From NCBI RefSeq assembly GCF_945915485.1, contig NZ_CAMEFJ010000004.1, positions 1 through 64,000 of the forward strand: 64,000 bases of DNA, given 5' to 3'. Every line of letters starts with the position of its first letter. Position 1 is the stretch's first letter. Below, piece by piece: positions 35,994-45,973 of this stretch. The notes under the pieces are model-generated. The model saw only the letters and a program-made list of their open reading frames with translations, made no database searches and was not told the origin of the DNA. This DNA is from an uncultured Agrococcus sp. (GTDB lineage Bacteria; Actinomycetota; Actinomycetes; Actinomycetales; Microbacteriaceae). The position numbers and the translations under genes were made by a program.

Positions 35994-36197
35994 TTAGACG
36001 TCTGCGACTTTGCGGCCCTTGTACTCGAGGAACAGCGGGGTCCCGGCCGAGTCCTCGACGACCTTCGCGCGGTGCGGCAGACTGTACACGGTGCGGCCGT
36101 TCTCGACGGTCTTCACCAGTGCGGGAGGCGTGGCCTTCCACTGCGAGCGGCGAGCGTGCGTGTTCGCACGCGACTTCTTCCGCTTGGGAACTGGCAT
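35994..36197 (-). CDS. rpmF: 50S ribosomal protein bL32
   Basis: 67 residues beginning MAVPKRK-like [20 protein letters not shown], the conserved bL32 start. There is no CxxC pair, so this is the zinc-free (C-minus) form. It is preceded at 2 bp by the DUF177 gene and followed by rnc, the standard rpmF operon. Confidence 0.96.
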   Translation of the reverse strand: MPVPKRKKSRANTHARRSQWKATPPALVKTVENGRTVYSLPHRAKVVEDSAGTPLFLEYKGRKVADV

Positions 36198-36199
36198 GT

Positions 36200-36754
36200 T
36201 TACTCCTTAGTTGCATCTCCCGCGCTATCGGCGGGCACGTCTTCTTGGGCTTGAAATTCCTGCAGGGCGGCCCATCGGGGATCAATCTGCTCCTCGGGCT
36301 TCCTCGCTGTGCCGGGCACAAGCTTTTCACCCGTTTCGGGATCGAGCCCTGCGCAATCCGGCCGACACACCGGCTGAAACGGTAGCGCGAGCACTACCGC
36401 GTCCCTCACGATTTGTTCGATATCGATCGAATCGCCGACAACGAACACCTCGGAATCCTCCGACCGATCATACGCGAAGAGTTCCGTAAAGTCGACTTGC
36501 ACGTCGAGTGTCGTCGGATCCAGGCACCGGGAGCACTCAGCGTCGGCGACGGTTGTTGCCGAGCCGGTGGCGAGGATTCCCTCGTGCACGCTCTCCAGCA
36601 TCCCTCGAACTTCGACATCCCGGGTGGCGCTTACCGTCGCCATCCCTTCGCCGACGACTTCACCGAATGGCACCGTCAACTCGAGTTCCCGTGAGTAACC
36701 GGGCTTACGGACGAGGTCTCTGACCTGCAGTACGAAAGGTTTCGTCTTGCTCAC
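36200..36754 (-). CDS. YceD/DUF177 family protein
   Basis: 184 residues. The DUF177 core includes a zinc-binding-like [20 protein letters not shown] segment (~98-117) and the second pair [16 protein letters not shown] (~153-168), a Cys-x2-Cys / Cys-x3-Cys arrangement. The family is linked to 23S rRNA processing and always travels with rpmF. GTG 36754 is chosen because GGAG lies 3-6 bp upstream; the open frame extends another 24 codons without conservation. Confidence 0.92.
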   Translation of the reverse strand: MSKTKPFVLQVRDLVRKPGYSRELELTVPFGEVVGEGMATVSATRDVEVRGMLESVHEGILATGSATTVADAECSRCLDPTTLDVQVDFTELFAYDRSEDSEVFVVGDSIDIEQIVRDAVVLALPFQPVCRPDCAGLDPETGEKLVPGTARKPEEQIDPRWAALQEFQAQEDVPADSAGDATKE

Positions 36755-36789
36755 AACTCCAGTGTAACGCCGCCCGACCCCGGTTCCTG

Positions 36790-37557
36790 TTACTTGGCCC
36801 TCAACCGTCCTTTGTGCAGAATCCATGCGTGCGTCTGCGCAACGGGTTTGATCGTCGTCTCATCGACCGAAACGTGGCCGGGAAGCGCGAGCAGATCGGT
36901 CATGACCCTGGCAACATCCTCGGCCGAAAGCGGATCCTGCACGTCCTCGTAGACCTTCGCGGCCCGTTCCTGATCGCCTGCGAAACGGACGAGCGCGAAC
37001 TCCTCTGTCTGCACGAGGCCCGGCCGCACTTCCATGACCCGGATGGGTTCGCCACTGACTTCCAACCGCAATACGTCCGTCATGGCTTTCTCAGCGGCCT
37101 TCGCAGCGTTGTACCCCGACCCGCCGCTGTAGGGCATCGTGGCCGCGATGCTCGTCACCGTCATGACGGTTGCGTAGGATCCGTCCTCCGTCGATCGCCG
37201 CAGCTGCGGCAGAAGCGCGGCCGTAACGTTCTTGGTTGCCAGCACGTTCGCTTCGAACATCCAGCGCCAGTCGTCGTCGCTCGTCGTCTCGACGGGGTCG
37301 AGGCCCTTCGCACCTCCCGCGACGTTCACGAGCGTATCCGCACCGAATTCGGTTGCGGCGGTCGCCAGCCGTGACACGTCTTCGGCTCTCGTCAAGTCCG
37401 CGACCAAAGTCTCGCAGCCGATCGCTTCCGCGAGTGACTGCAAGCGTTCTTCCCTTCGCGCGACAGCGAGAACTCGCCAGCCGCGGTCGGCAGCGGCAAC
37501 TGCGCAAGCTTTCCCGATTCCGCTTGAGGCCCCCGTTATGACAATGGATGTACTCAT
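36790..37557 (-). CDS. Short-chain dehydrogenase/reductase
   Basis: 255 residues. Classical SDR: cofactor motif VITGASSGIGKACAVAAADR (~5-24), NVAGGAKGL in the NNAG position, and the catalytic S ... YNAAKAAEKAM (Y-x3-K). It ends with a tail KPVAQTHAWILHKGRLRAK. Similar to YdfG/serine-type dehydrogenases acting on 3-hydroxy acids, but the substrate is unproven. It precedes DUF177-rpmF by 35 bp. A TTG four codons upstream is an alternative start. Confidence 0.88.
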   Translation of the reverse strand: MSTSIVITGASSGIGKACAVAAADRGWRVLAVARREERLQSLAEAIGCETLVADLTRAEDVSRLATAATEFGADTLVNVAGGAKGLDPVETTSDDDWRWMFEANVLATKNVTAALLPQLRRSTEDGSYATVMTVTSIAATMPYSGGSGYNAAKAAEKAMTDVLRLEVSGEPIRVMEVRPGLVQTEEFALVRFAGDQERAAKVYEDVQDPLSAEDVARVMTDLLALPGHVSVDETTIKPVAQTHAWILHKGRLRAK

Positions 37558-37714
37558 GCAGTCAGTCAATCACGAACCAACGCCGCTGTGCCCCCTCGCA
37601 TGCGCCGCTTCCGCTACCCGCATTGTTACGGAACGTGTCGGTCGTCCTTGCCCGACTCGCACCGGTGAGCCTACGCTCGGTCACACACGGCTACGCCGAA
37701 CAGAAAGGCTCACT

Positions 37715-39022
37715 ATGACCGCCAACGCTCAAAGATTCGAGACCCTGCAGGTTCATGCGGGCGCGACTTCCGACCCTACGACGGGGGCACGAATCACTCC
37801 CGTGTATCGCACGAACTCGTATACGTTCCGCTCGACGGAGCATGCGGCGAACCTGTTCGGCCTCGCCGAGGTCGGCAACATCTACACGCGCATCATGAAT
37901 CCGACCCAGGACGTCGTCGAGCAGCGCATCGCAGCACTCGAAGGAGGCCCGGCAGCCCTGCTGGTCGCATCCGGACAGGCCGCGGAGACCTACGCGATTC
38001 TGAATATCGCGCAGGCAGGCGACCACATCGTCTCCTCCGCCGCAATCTACGGCGGCACTTACAACCTGTTCGCTCACACGCTTCCGAAGCTCGGCATCGA
38101 GGTCACCTTCATCGATGACCAGGATGATCTCGGTCAGTGGCGCACGGCCGTGCGTGACAACACCAAGCTGTTCTTCGCCGAGACGATCGGTAACCCCAAA
38201 GTCAACTTCCTCGACATCAAGGGCGTCTCCGACGTCGCTCACTCGGCAGGGCTCCCCCTGATCGTCGACAACACGATCGCGACGCCGTATCTGCTGCGCC
38301 CGATCGAGCACGGCGCCGACATCGTTGTGCATTCGGCGACGAAGTTCCTCGGCGGACACGGAGCCGTGCTGGGCGGCGCAATCGTCGACGGCGGCAAGTT
38401 CGAGTGGTCGAAGTCCGACCGCTTCCCCGGCCTCAACGAACCAGACCCGAGTTACCACGGGGTGGTATTCACAGAAGCACTCGGCGACCAGATCGCATAC
38501 ATCATGAAAGCGCGCGTGCAGTTGCTGCGCGATACGGGAGCCGCGATCTCACCCGACTCCGCCTGGCAGCTGCTGCAGGGCATCGAGACGCTCTCGCTCC
38601 GCATCGAACGCCACGTGGAGAACGCCCAGCGCGTTGCCGAGTGGCTCGAGGCACGGCCGGAAGTGCAGAGTGTGAACTATGCCGGGCTTCCTTCGAGCCC
38701 GTGGCACGACCTGGGTCGGCAACTCGCCCCCAGGGGTGCAGGTGCAGTGCTGTCGTTCGAACTGTCCGGCGGCGTTCCCGCCGGCAAGGCGTTCGTGGAG
38801 GGGCTCGAGCTGTTCAGCCACCTCGCCAACATCGGCGATGTTCGCTCGCTCGTCATTCATCCGGCCTCAACGACGCACAGTCAGCTGACGCCGGAGCAGC
38901 AACTCGCTGCGGGCGCGACTCCGGGGCTCGTTCGCCTCTCGGTCGGCATCGAGCACGTCGACGACCTGATCGCCGACCTAGAATTGGGGCTCGCAGCAGC
39001 CTCGCGGGCGAAGAACGACTAA
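37715..39022 (+). CDS. metY: O-acetylhomoserine aminocarboxypropyltransferase (sulfhydrylase)
   Basis: 435 residues. PLP enzyme making homocysteine from O-acetylhomoserine and sulfide. The Cys/Met-metabolism fold shows FETLQVHAG (~8-16), [20 protein letters not shown] (~57-76), the PLP lysine in [16 protein letters not shown] (~208-223) and the C-terminal [20 protein letters not shown] specific to MetY/MetZ enzymes. ATG 37715 matches the family start; the upstream open frame is antisense to the SDR gene. Operon with metX 15 bp downstream, so the product pathway is direct sulfhydrylation. Confidence 0.95.
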   Translation: MTANAQRFETLQVHAGATSDPTTGARITPVYRTNSYTFRSTEHAANLFGLAEVGNIYTRIMNPTQDVVEQRIAALEGGPAALLVASGQAAETYAILNIAQAGDHIVSSAAIYGGTYNLFAHTLPKLGIEVTFIDDQDDLGQWRTAVRDNTKLFFAETIGNPKVNFLDIKGVSDVAHSAGLPLIVDNTIATPYLLRPIEHGADIVVHSATKFLGGHGAVLGGAIVDGGKFEWSKSDRFPGLNEPDPSYHGVVFTEALGDQIAYIMKARVQLLRDTGAAISPDSAWQLLQGIETLSLRIERHVENAQRVAEWLEARPEVQSVNYAGLPSSPWHDLGRQLAPRGAGAVLSFELSGGVPAGKAFVEGLELFSHLANIGDVRSLVIHPASTTHSQLTPEQQLAAGATPGLVRLSVGIEHVDDLIADLELGLAAASRAKND

Positions 39023-39037
39023 GGAGGGAACGCACCC

Positions 39038-40240
39038 GTGGATTTCCAGCGCAGCGACGACACACAGTTGCTGCAGGCTATCGACCCCGCCTTCCGGGAA
39101 GAGCGAGGGCTGATTCCGACCACGGGTGCGTGGCTTCCCGGCGACCCCGTCGGCACGCGGCAGTTCGCTCACCTCGGCGCCTTCGAAACCGAATCGGGCG
39201 CGCGGCTGCCGGCCACGACAATCGCTTACGAAACCTGGGGAACACTGAATCAAGAGCGGTCCAACGCCGTGCTCATTCTCCACGCGCTCACGGGCGACTC
39301 GCACGTGATCGGGGATGCCGGCCCCGGGCACGCGACTGCGGGCTGGTGGCCGGGTGTCGTCGGTCCAGGGCTGCCTATCGACACCGACCGATTCTTCGTC
39401 ATAGCGCCCAATGTGCTCGGCGGCTGTCAGGGATCGACCGGCCCCGCGTCCCTCGCTCCTGACGGGTCCGCTTTCGGGTCTCGGTTCCCCTACCTCAGCA
39501 TCCGTGACCAGGTTGCGACTCAGCTCTCATTCGCGGACGCAGTCGGTATCGACCGATTCGCGGCCGTCATCGGCGGTTCCATGGGCGGGATGCACGCACT
39601 CGAGTTCGCCGTGACAGCCCCCGAACGCACGGGGGCGCTGGCCGTTCTTGCTGCCCCGGCCGCCACGGCAGCAGATCAAGTGGCGTACGGCCGGTTGCAG
39701 ATCGAGGCCATCGAACGCGACCCGGATTGGCGTGGCGGTGACTTCTACGATCTACCCGACGGTCACGGCCCGCACAGGGGGTTGGCGCTCGCTCGGCGCA
39801 TCGCGATGCTCAGCTATCGCAGTGAACTCGAAGTGAATGATCGTTTCGGACGCACGCTGCAGTCGAACATCCGGCCCGCCCACGGCGGCAAGTTCCAGGT
39901 CGAGTCGTACCTGGACGTCCATGGCAACAGGTTCACGAGAAGATTCGACGCGGGAAGTTACCGAACCCTCGTTCACTCGATGTCTTCTCACGACGTCACG
40001 CGCGACCGGGATGAGCTGCCGCAGGTGCTCAGCGTCCTCGATATGCCGACACTCGTACTCGGCATCGACACCGATCGCACCTTCCCGTTGGCCGGGCAGC
40101 GGGCGATCACTCGGGCGCTGCCTCTGTCTGTGACCGGTGCGGAACCGTATCTGCTGCAGTCTCCGTACGGGCACGATGCGTTCTTGATCGAGCTCGACGA
40201 GGTTGCGAAGGCCCTTCGCCTGCTGCCCGTATTCTCATAA
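39038..40240 (+). CDS. metX: Homoserine O-acetyltransferase
   Basis: 400 residues, alpha/beta hydrolase fold. Transfers an acetyl group from acetyl-CoA to homoserine, supplying MetY. The oxyanion/LTGDSH region (ILHALTGDSHVIGDAGPGH, ~87-105), nucleophile GGSMGGMHALEF (~185-196), acid GIDTDRTFP and base YGHDAFLIE are all visible. GTG start with a GGAGG ribosome-binding site. Its last 134 bp overlap the open C-terminal tail of the convergent glycosyltransferase gene. Confidence 0.95.
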   Translation: MDFQRSDDTQLLQAIDPAFREERGLIPTTGAWLPGDPVGTRQFAHLGAFETESGARLPATTIAYETWGTLNQERSNAVLILHALTGDSHVIGDAGPGHATAGWWPGVVGPGLPIDTDRFFVIAPNVLGGCQGSTGPASLAPDGSAFGSRFPYLSIRDQVATQLSFADAVGIDRFAAVIGGSMGGMHALEFAVTAPERTGALAVLAAPAATAADQVAYGRLQIEAIERDPDWRGGDFYDLPDGHGPHRGLALARRIAMLSYRSELEVNDRFGRTLQSNIRPAHGGKFQVESYLDVHGNRFTRRFDAGSYRTLVHSMSSHDVTRDRDELPQVLSVLDMPTLVLGIDTDRTFPLAGQRAITRALPLSVTGAEPYLLQSPYGHDAFLIELDEVAKALRLLPVFS

Positions 40241-41417
40241 GCGCTACGACAGCGGCGATCATGAGCATGATCTCGATCAGGTTCCTGATCGAAATGATCG
40301 CAAGGCCCGTCGGTTCGGCTCCGAGCACGGACCCGTATGCCCAGGGATACACCAGCTGCGTCAAGAAGGCTGCAACAGCGATGAACAGGATTTCGACGGT
40401 GTGCCTACGGAAGTTGCGCAGCGCCAACAGGATGGCGACCGGAGTCAGCCAGGTGAAGAACTGAGGCGAGCCGACCTTGTTGAAGACGATCACGGCGAGC
40501 ACGAGAGCGTAGGACGCGAGCACGAACACGTCGAGCTGATCGCTTCCTCTGCGAACGGCACGGTATGCCAACAGCACGATCGCAGCGACGGCGACGACGA
40601 GGAGCGGTGTCGCGACCGCCGCGACGGTATCCACTCCCGGGCCGTACACCTGGAAGGTCAAGATGTCGTCATCGAAATCGACCGTTGCCGCACCGGACGG
40701 GACGAGCCACAAGTAGGGAGTCGCAAAGACGGACTCCGCCTGCAGCCCCCTAGCGCCCTGCTGTGAGACGAACGAGAACACGTTCGCGCCGCTTCCCAGT
40801 GCTAAACCAACGGTCACAACAGCCGCTGAGACGACTGCTCCCGCTAGCAAGATCTTCTTCCAGGCAGTCTTCGCGCGAACCACCAGGAGCGCGATGAACA
40901 GCACACCGGGCCACACTTTGATCCAGGCGCCCACCGTGAACAGAACAGCCGCGAGCCCGACTCTGCCCTCCCAGATCTGGCAGATCGCGACAACCGCTAT
41001 CGCAACCGTTATCGTGTCCAGTCTCCCGACCGCGACGGGCCCTATGAGGAACATCAGACAGATGAACAGGAACGCGAGCGTCATACCGTTCTTCATACGC
41101 AGCAGCATGAACACTGCCACGGCATTCAGCAGAATGACCAGTGCGAGCCAGAGAAAACCGTAGGGCCCGGCGCCGGCTGCACCTGCGAAACCGATGGGAA
41201 TCCAGGCCAGCAACGGGTACACCCAGGATTCGTCGATGCCGACAACGTGCCCCTCGCCGGCCATTTGGAACCAGTAGCGATAGACACCACTGACATCTGC
41301 GAAGGTACCCGGCCGAACGACCAGGTTCGCGAACGCGAGCCACGCGTGCGTCGCCGCGAACATCGTCCAGATGAGCACGTGCTCGAACCAGGCGATGCGA
41401 TAGGCACCGCCGGTCAA
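40107..41417 (-). CDS. GT87/DUF2029-like polytopic membrane glycosyltransferase
   Basis: 436 residues. At least nine hydrophobic segments from the N-terminus to about residue 385, with RLDTITVAIAVVAICQIWEG, AWIKVWPGVLFIALL and KVGSPQFFTWLTPVAILLAL, patterns typical of GT87 mannosyltransferase-like proteins that use polyprenyl-phosphate sugars on cell-wall glycans. The last ~45 residues are R/T/E-rich and encoded opposite the end of metX, so they look like read-through from a lost stop codon. The ATG overlaps the upstream CBS gene stop (ATGA). Confidence 0.82.
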   Translation of the reverse strand: MTGGAYRIAWFEHVLIWTMFAATHAWLAFANLVVRPGTFADVSGVYRYWFQMAGEGHVVGIDESWVYPLLAWIPIGFAGAAGAGPYGFLWLALVILLNAVAVFMLLRMKNGMTLAFLFICLMFLIGPVAVGRLDTITVAIAVVAICQIWEGRVGLAAVLFTVGAWIKVWPGVLFIALLVVRAKTAWKKILLAGAVVSAAVVTVGLALGSGANVFSFVSQQGARGLQAESVFATPYLWLVPSGAATVDFDDDILTFQVYGPGVDTVAAVATPLLVVAVAAIVLLAYRAVRRGSDQLDVFVLASYALVLAVIVFNKVGSPQFFTWLTPVAILLALRNFRRHTVEILFIAVAAFLTQLVYPWAYGSVLGAEPTGLAIISIRNLIEIMLMIAAVVALMRIRAAGEGPSQPRRARSRTHRARTETAADTVPHRSQTEAAPE

Positions 41418-42454
41418 CGCAGCCTCCTCGTGGCGTCTCTCACCTCACCGACCAGCTCCTCGAGAATGTCTTCGAGAAAGAGGAGCCCGGTCGTCTCGCC
41501 CTCCGCATTGAACGCCTTGGCGACGTGAGCACCGGAGGAGCGCATGAGTTGCATGGCATCTTCGAGCTCGCTCTCTTCGAAGAGCGAAGCGAGTCGGCGG
41601 ATGCGCTTGCCCTGCACGGGCAGTCCGCTCGCTTCATCCTTGGTCCCGAGCACGTCCTTGATGTGGAGGTAGCCGACGGGATCCCCCGCACCATCGACGA
41701 ACACGTAGCGGGAGAAACCACGCTCACGCACGGCTGCTTCGACATCTTCCGTTGTCGCATCCAGTGGCAGCGTCACGATGTCGGCTAGCGGCAGCGCGAC
41801 GTCGGCGACCTTCCTGCTCGTGAATTCGAACGTCTTCGCCAACGCGCCCGTCGGATCGAACAGCAGACCCTCTCGCTTGCTCTCCTCGACAATGGTCTCG
41901 ACCTGATCGAGCGTGAAGGCCGAGTTGGCTTCGAACTTCGGTTCGATGCGCATGAGCCTGAGCATGCCGTTCGTAATGCCGTTGAGGAGCCCGATGATCG
42001 GCTTGAAGATACGCGAGATCCACAGCAGCGGCGGTGCCAGCAGCAGTACAAACCGCGTCGGCATCGAAAACGACGCGTTCTTCGGCACCATCTCTCCGAA
42101 CACGACGTGCAGGTACGTGACGAGCACGAGCGTTATGACGTAGCCGGCAACGGTGATGACTTCCGGCGGCAAGCCGAGCGCGTACAGCGGCACCTCCAGC
42201 AGGTGGTGGATGCTGGGCTCGGAGATATACAGGATCAGAAGCGAGCACACCGTGATGCCCAGCTGACACATCGCGAGCATGAGCGAGGCGCTCTCCATCG
42301 CCTGCAGCGCCATTTTCGCGGCCTTGCTGCCCTTGTTCGCGCGAGGCTCGATCTGGGCTCGCCTGGCAGAGATGACCGCGAACTCCGCACCGACGAAGAA
42401 CGCGTTGAAGCCGAGCAGGACTACGAGCCAGACGACACCCATCCAGTCGCTCAT
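41414..42454 (-). CDS. CNNM/CorC-type membrane protein with CBS pair (copy 1)
   Basis: 346 residues. N-terminal DUF21/CNNM domain (about 1-190) with a hydrophobic first helix (GVVWLVVLLGFNAFFVGAEF), SARRAQIEPRANKGSKAAKM, and FGEMVPKNASFSMPTRFVLL, then a CBS pair (PLADIVTLPLDATTEDVEAA ... GDPVGYLHIKDVLG). Such proteins are proposed Mg2+/divalent-cation transporters or efflux regulators. Unlike copy 2 there is no C-terminal CorC_HlyC domain. Coupled by overlapping start-stop to both neighbours. Confidence 0.9.
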   Translation of the reverse strand: MSDWMGVVWLVVLLGFNAFFVGAEFAVISARRAQIEPRANKGSKAAKMALQAMESASLMLAMCQLGITVCSLLILYISEPSIHHLLEVPLYALGLPPEVITVAGYVITLVLVTYLHVVFGEMVPKNASFSMPTRFVLLLAPPLLWISRIFKPIIGLLNGITNGMLRLMRIEPKFEANSAFTLDQVETIVEESKREGLLFDPTGALAKTFEFTSRKVADVALPLADIVTLPLDATTEDVEAAVRERGFSRYVFVDGAGDPVGYLHIKDVLGTKDEASGLPVQGKRIRRLASLFEESELEDAMQLMRSSGAHVAKAFNAEGETTGLLFLEDILEELVGEVRDATRRLR

Positions 42455-43761
42455 TTCGCCTCCTCTTCGATCGGGCGCGCGATGAAGCGCACGCGGTCGA
42501 CCCGTCGGCCGTCGACCCTGTCGACGACGAGCGTGCCGTGTTCGAGTTCAACCGAGTCGCCGACTTCGGGAATATCCCCTATCGAGGACATGATGAAGCC
42601 CCCGACCGTCTCGTAGTCAGAGTCTTCCGGGATGAATACGCCAGCGCGTTCGGCCGCCTCGTCAGGGCGCAAGAGCCCGGGGAAGGTGATCCAGCCAGGC
42701 CCGTGCACGACGTCGGAGCGCATCCTGTCGTGTTCGTCGCTCACTTCGCCGACGAGTTCTTCTACGCAGTCCTCCAGCGTCACGAGGCCAGCGGTTCCGC
42801 CGTACTCGTTGATGACGATCGCGAGCTGGTACCCGCGTTCCTTGAGATCTCCGAGCAGTGAGGACACTTCCAGCGACTCGGGGACACGGACGGGCTCAGT
42901 CGCGATCGCCTGGACCGGCACCTCGGAACGCTTCTCGCGTGGTACGCCGACGGCCTTCTTGAGGTGTGCGATACCCGTGATCTCGTCTGGATCGCCGTCG
43001 ATGATCGGAAACCTGGAGAACCCGGTCGTCCGCGCCAGCGCAATCAGATCGGCAACCGTCGACTCGCGGTCGATCGACTCCATGCGCGAACGAGGCGTCA
43101 TGACTTCGTCAGCCGAAAGGTTGGACACCCGGAGTGTGCGCGAGATCAACGTCGCCGCGTTCGCGTCGAGGGACCCCTGCATCGCCGCGCGATGGACGAG
43201 GGAAGCCAGTTCCTCCGGGGTTCGTGCGCTCGACAGTTCCTCCTTCGGCTCGATACCGACAGCGCGCAGCAGCGCGTTCGCGGAGCCGTTGAGCATCAGG
43301 ATCGCCGGCTTGAACACGAAGGTGAACGCGCGCTGCAGTGGCGCGACGACCTTCGCTGTCGCAAGCGGGATCGCGAGCGCCATGTTCTTCGGCAGCAGTT
43401 CACCGAACAGCATCGAGAAGAGCGTCGCGAGCGCAACACCCAGGATGCTCGAGATGATGAGCGTCGAGCCTTCCGGAAGCCCGAAGTCCACGAGCATCGG
43501 GCCCACGAGATTCTCGATCGCCGGGGTGAACGTGGTTCCTGTCAGCAGCGTCGTGAGGGTGATCCCCAACTGGGCGCTGGAAAGGTGCGTCGACGTTCGA
43601 CCGAGGGCGGCGATCGTTTGGTGCAGCCCGCGTTCGCCGCGCTTCCTGCGCGTTTCCAGCTCGCTGCGATCGAGGTTGACGAGTGCGAATTCACTCGCCA
43701 CGAAGATGCCGGTGCCGAGCGACAACAGCATGCCGATTCCAAGGAGTAGCCAATCGCTCAT
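42451..43761 (-). CDS. CNNM/CorC-type membrane protein with CBS pair and transporter-associated domain (copy 2)
   Basis: 436 residues. CNNM domain (to ~195) with LGTGIFVASEFALVNLDRSE and FGELLPKNMALAIPLATAKV, a CBS pair (VMTPRSRMESIDRESTVADL ... TGFSRFPIIDGDPDEITGIA) and a C-terminal CorC_HlyC domain (WITFPGLLRPDEAAERAGVF ... DRVRFIARP). Likely partner of copy 1; two CNNM genes in tandem are common in actinobacteria. ATG 43761 is preferred over a TTG five codons upstream. Confidence 0.92.
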   Translation of the reverse strand: MSDWLLLGIGMLLSLGTGIFVASEFALVNLDRSELETRRKRGERGLHQTIAALGRTSTHLSSAQLGITLTTLLTGTTFTPAIENLVGPMLVDFGLPEGSTLIISSILGVALATLFSMLFGELLPKNMALAIPLATAKVVAPLQRAFTFVFKPAILMLNGSANALLRAVGIEPKEELSSARTPEELASLVHRAAMQGSLDANAATLISRTLRVSNLSADEVMTPRSRMESIDRESTVADLIALARTTGFSRFPIIDGDPDEITGIAHLKKAVGVPREKRSEVPVQAIATEPVRVPESLEVSSLLGDLKERGYQLAIVINEYGGTAGLVTLEDCVEELVGEVSDEHDRMRSDVVHGPGWITFPGLLRPDEAAERAGVFIPEDSDYETVGGFIMSSIGDIPEVGDSVELEHGTLVVDRVDGRRVDRVRFIARPIEEEAK

Positions 43762-43820
43762 GCGGCGATTGGCCAAGGACTATGATGGCAGTCGTTCACG
43801 AAGAGCATCCTACCGCCACT

Positions 43821-45263
43821 TCACCACGAAACGGGAAGCGCCTTGCCTTCTTCATAGCCGGCAGCCGACTGGATGCCGACGATGGCCCTTTCACGGAACT
43901 CCGGGATCGTCTGCGACCCCGCGTAGGTGAAGGAAGATCGAACGCCCGTCGTGATCATGTCCAGCAGGTCTTCGAGCCCCGGGCGTAGCGGATCGACCAG
44001 AATTCTCGAAGAGGAGATACCCTCGGCGAACATCGTCTTGCGCGCGAGCTCGAACGGATCGAGCGCTCCGAAACGAGCACGCACCGCCTTGGTCGAGGCC
44101 ATCCCCCAGCTCTCCTTGTACAGCCTGCCGTCCGCATCCCGCTCCAGAACACCGGGAGCTTCGATGGTTCCTGCGAACCATGAGCCGACCATGATGCTGG
44201 ATGCTCCGGCGGCGAGTGCGAGCGCAACGTCGCGCGGGTACCGGACACCGCCGTCTGCCCACACGCGAGCCCCGAGCTCTATCGCTCGCTCGCTGGTCTC
44301 CAGAACGGCCGAGAACTGCGGACGCCCGACGGCCGTCATCATTCGGGTCGTGCACATTGCGCCCGGACCTACCCCGACCTTCAGGATGTTCGCGCCCGCT
44401 GCGACGAGGTCGGTGACGCCGGAGGACGAAACGACATTGCCCGCGACGATGGGGACGCTGTCGCCGACGGATTCGCGAACTGCCGTAACGGCGCTGAGCA
44501 TGCCTTCCTGGTGCCCGTGGGCGGTGTCGACGACGATGACATCGGCTCCGGCCTCCACCAGTCGCGCAGCGCGTGAGCCGGGGTCGCGGTTGATGCCGAC
44601 TGCCACGGCGGTGCGCAGCCGACCGTTGCCATCCAGAGCCGGCGAGTAGATGTCACGGCGAAGCGCTCCGCGTCGAGAGGCAACGCCCACCAGCGCACCG
44701 TCTCGCAGCACGGGAGCCGCGTCGATTTCGAGTTCATCGAGCTTCGAGAACGTGGAGCGTGCATCGGCGACATCGGATTCTTCGAGTGGTGTCAGCTGCC
44801 CGTGCAGCAGATCTCCGACGCGTGCGTCCGCGAGGGCGTGACCGAGTCGCTGGGCGGGAATCGCGCCGACGAAGCCCCCTTCGGCATCCTCGATGCAGAG
44901 GATGTGTCCTTCGACGGCTGGAAGGCGCAGCAGCACCTGCTGCACGGACTCGTCCGCGGTTGCAATGAAGGGGGACTCGAGTCCGATCGGCTGCTCCTTC
45001 ACCCACGAGATCGAGTCGAACGTGGCCGACTCGTCGTAGTCCTGGGTCAGGACCGCCAGACCGCCTCGTCTGGCGAGCGTCGCAGCCAGCCTCGGGCCGG
45101 TCACCGAGTTCATGTTTGCGGCCACGAGCGGGATAGTCGCGCCCGTCTCGTCGTCGGGCGCGAGATCGACGGCGAACCGTGAGCCCACATCCGATTTCGA
45201 CGGCACCAGGAAGACGTCAGAGTAGGTCAGATCGTGGGCGGGACGATCGGCAAGAAAGCGCAT
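43821..45263 (-). CDS. guaB1: GuaB1-family IMP dehydrogenase-related protein (probable GMP reductase)
   Basis: 480 residues. TIM-barrel IMPDH/GMPR fold with LTYSDVFLVPSKSDVGSRF near the start, a CBS pair (~100-210), the phosphate loop and catalytic-cysteine loop KVGVGPGAMCTTRMMTAVGR (~284-303) and ADGGVRYPRDVALALAAGAS. Residues and length match the actinobacterial GuaB1 class, and mycobacterial members have been shown to be GMP reductases rather than IMP dehydrogenases. ATG 45263 is favoured since conservation starts there. Confidence 0.9.
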   Translation of the reverse strand: MRFLADRPAHDLTYSDVFLVPSKSDVGSRFAVDLAPDDETGATIPLVAANMNSVTGPRLAATLARRGGLAVLTQDYDESATFDSISWVKEQPIGLESPFIATADESVQQVLLRLPAVEGHILCIEDAEGGFVGAIPAQRLGHALADARVGDLLHGQLTPLEESDVADARSTFSKLDELEIDAAPVLRDGALVGVASRRGALRRDIYSPALDGNGRLRTAVAVGINRDPGSRAARLVEAGADVIVVDTAHGHQEGMLSAVTAVRESVGDSVPIVAGNVVSSSGVTDLVAAGANILKVGVGPGAMCTTRMMTAVGRPQFSAVLETSERAIELGARVWADGGVRYPRDVALALAAGASSIMVGSWFAGTIEAPGVLERDADGRLYKESWGMASTKAVRARFGALDPFELARKTMFAEGISSSRILVDPLRPGLEDLLDMITTGVRSSFTYAGSQTIPEFRERAIVGIQSAAGYEEGKALPVSW

Positions 45264-45374
45264 GATTCCTACGGTACAGCGCGACACGCCTGTGCAACGA
45301 TCGCACACTTCACCGTTCGTTCACGGAGTAATGAGAGACTGGTTGGCGGTGGTCCTCTATGAAGGGAGACTACG

Positions 45375-45911
45375 GTGACGGCCAAAGTGGTGGTGCTCAA
45401 TGCGACGCTGGAACCGATCGGTGTCGCATCGCTCAAGCGCGCCGTCGCATTCGTGCTCAAAGAGCGAGCCCAGATCATGCTGGCAGCTGACGAGACCATC
45501 CGTTCGAACAGCGTAGAGCTTCCCGTCCCCCGTGTCGTCGTCTTCAACGAGTACGTCGCCATCCCGCACTCACGCCTGTACGACAGGATGCCCTGGTCGC
45601 GTCGCGGAGTGCTCGAGCGTGACAGCCGCCGCTGCGCCTACTGCCGCAGAACGGGAGACACGATCGACCACGTCCTTCCCGTTTCCCGGGGCGGCGACTC
45701 CAGCTGGCTCAACACCGTCACGGCGTGCGTGACATGCAACGGCAAGAAGGGCAACCGCACGCCGAAGGAGGCGGGTATGGAGCTACGGTTCGAGCCCCGT
45801 GTCGTGTGGCGTCGCGAGGTCATGATGCTCGCCGTCGAAGCGGCGGGCGTCGACCTCGAAGAGCTCGGCATAAGCGTGCCGCGAACGGTCTCCCAAAGCG
45901 GTTATGCTTAA
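45375..45911 (+). CDS. HNH endonuclease family protein
   Basis: 178 residues. An N-terminal domain (VVVLNATLEPIGVASLKRAV AFVL) precedes a C-terminal HNH motif: RRCAYCRRTGDTIDHVLPVS (C-x2-C then DHV) followed by LNTVTACVTCNGKKGNRTP (N and C-x2-C), so the zinc ribbon and catalytic histidine are complete. Role unknown; this single-copy actinobacterial family sits near kgd in related genomes and is not obviously part of a mobile element. GTG start with GGGAG upstream. Confidence 0.9.
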   Translation: MTAKVVVLNATLEPIGVASLKRAVAFVLKERAQIMLAADETIRSNSVELPVPRVVVFNEYVAIPHSRLYDRMPWSRRGVLERDSRRCAYCRRTGDTIDHVLPVSRGGDSSWLNTVTACVTCNGKKGNRTPKEAGMELRFEPRVVWRREVMMLAVEAAGVDLEELGISVPRTVSQSGYA

Positions 45912-45973
45912 TGCCTGTGACATCGTGAGACGCGCGATGACTTCAACAGCGACGCGAAAGAGGCGATCGAAAC

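Noticed and set aside
37558..37714. Possible SAM riboswitch upstream of metY
   Set aside because: The 157-bp leader shows none of the conserved SAM-I, SAM-II or SAM-IV core motifs.
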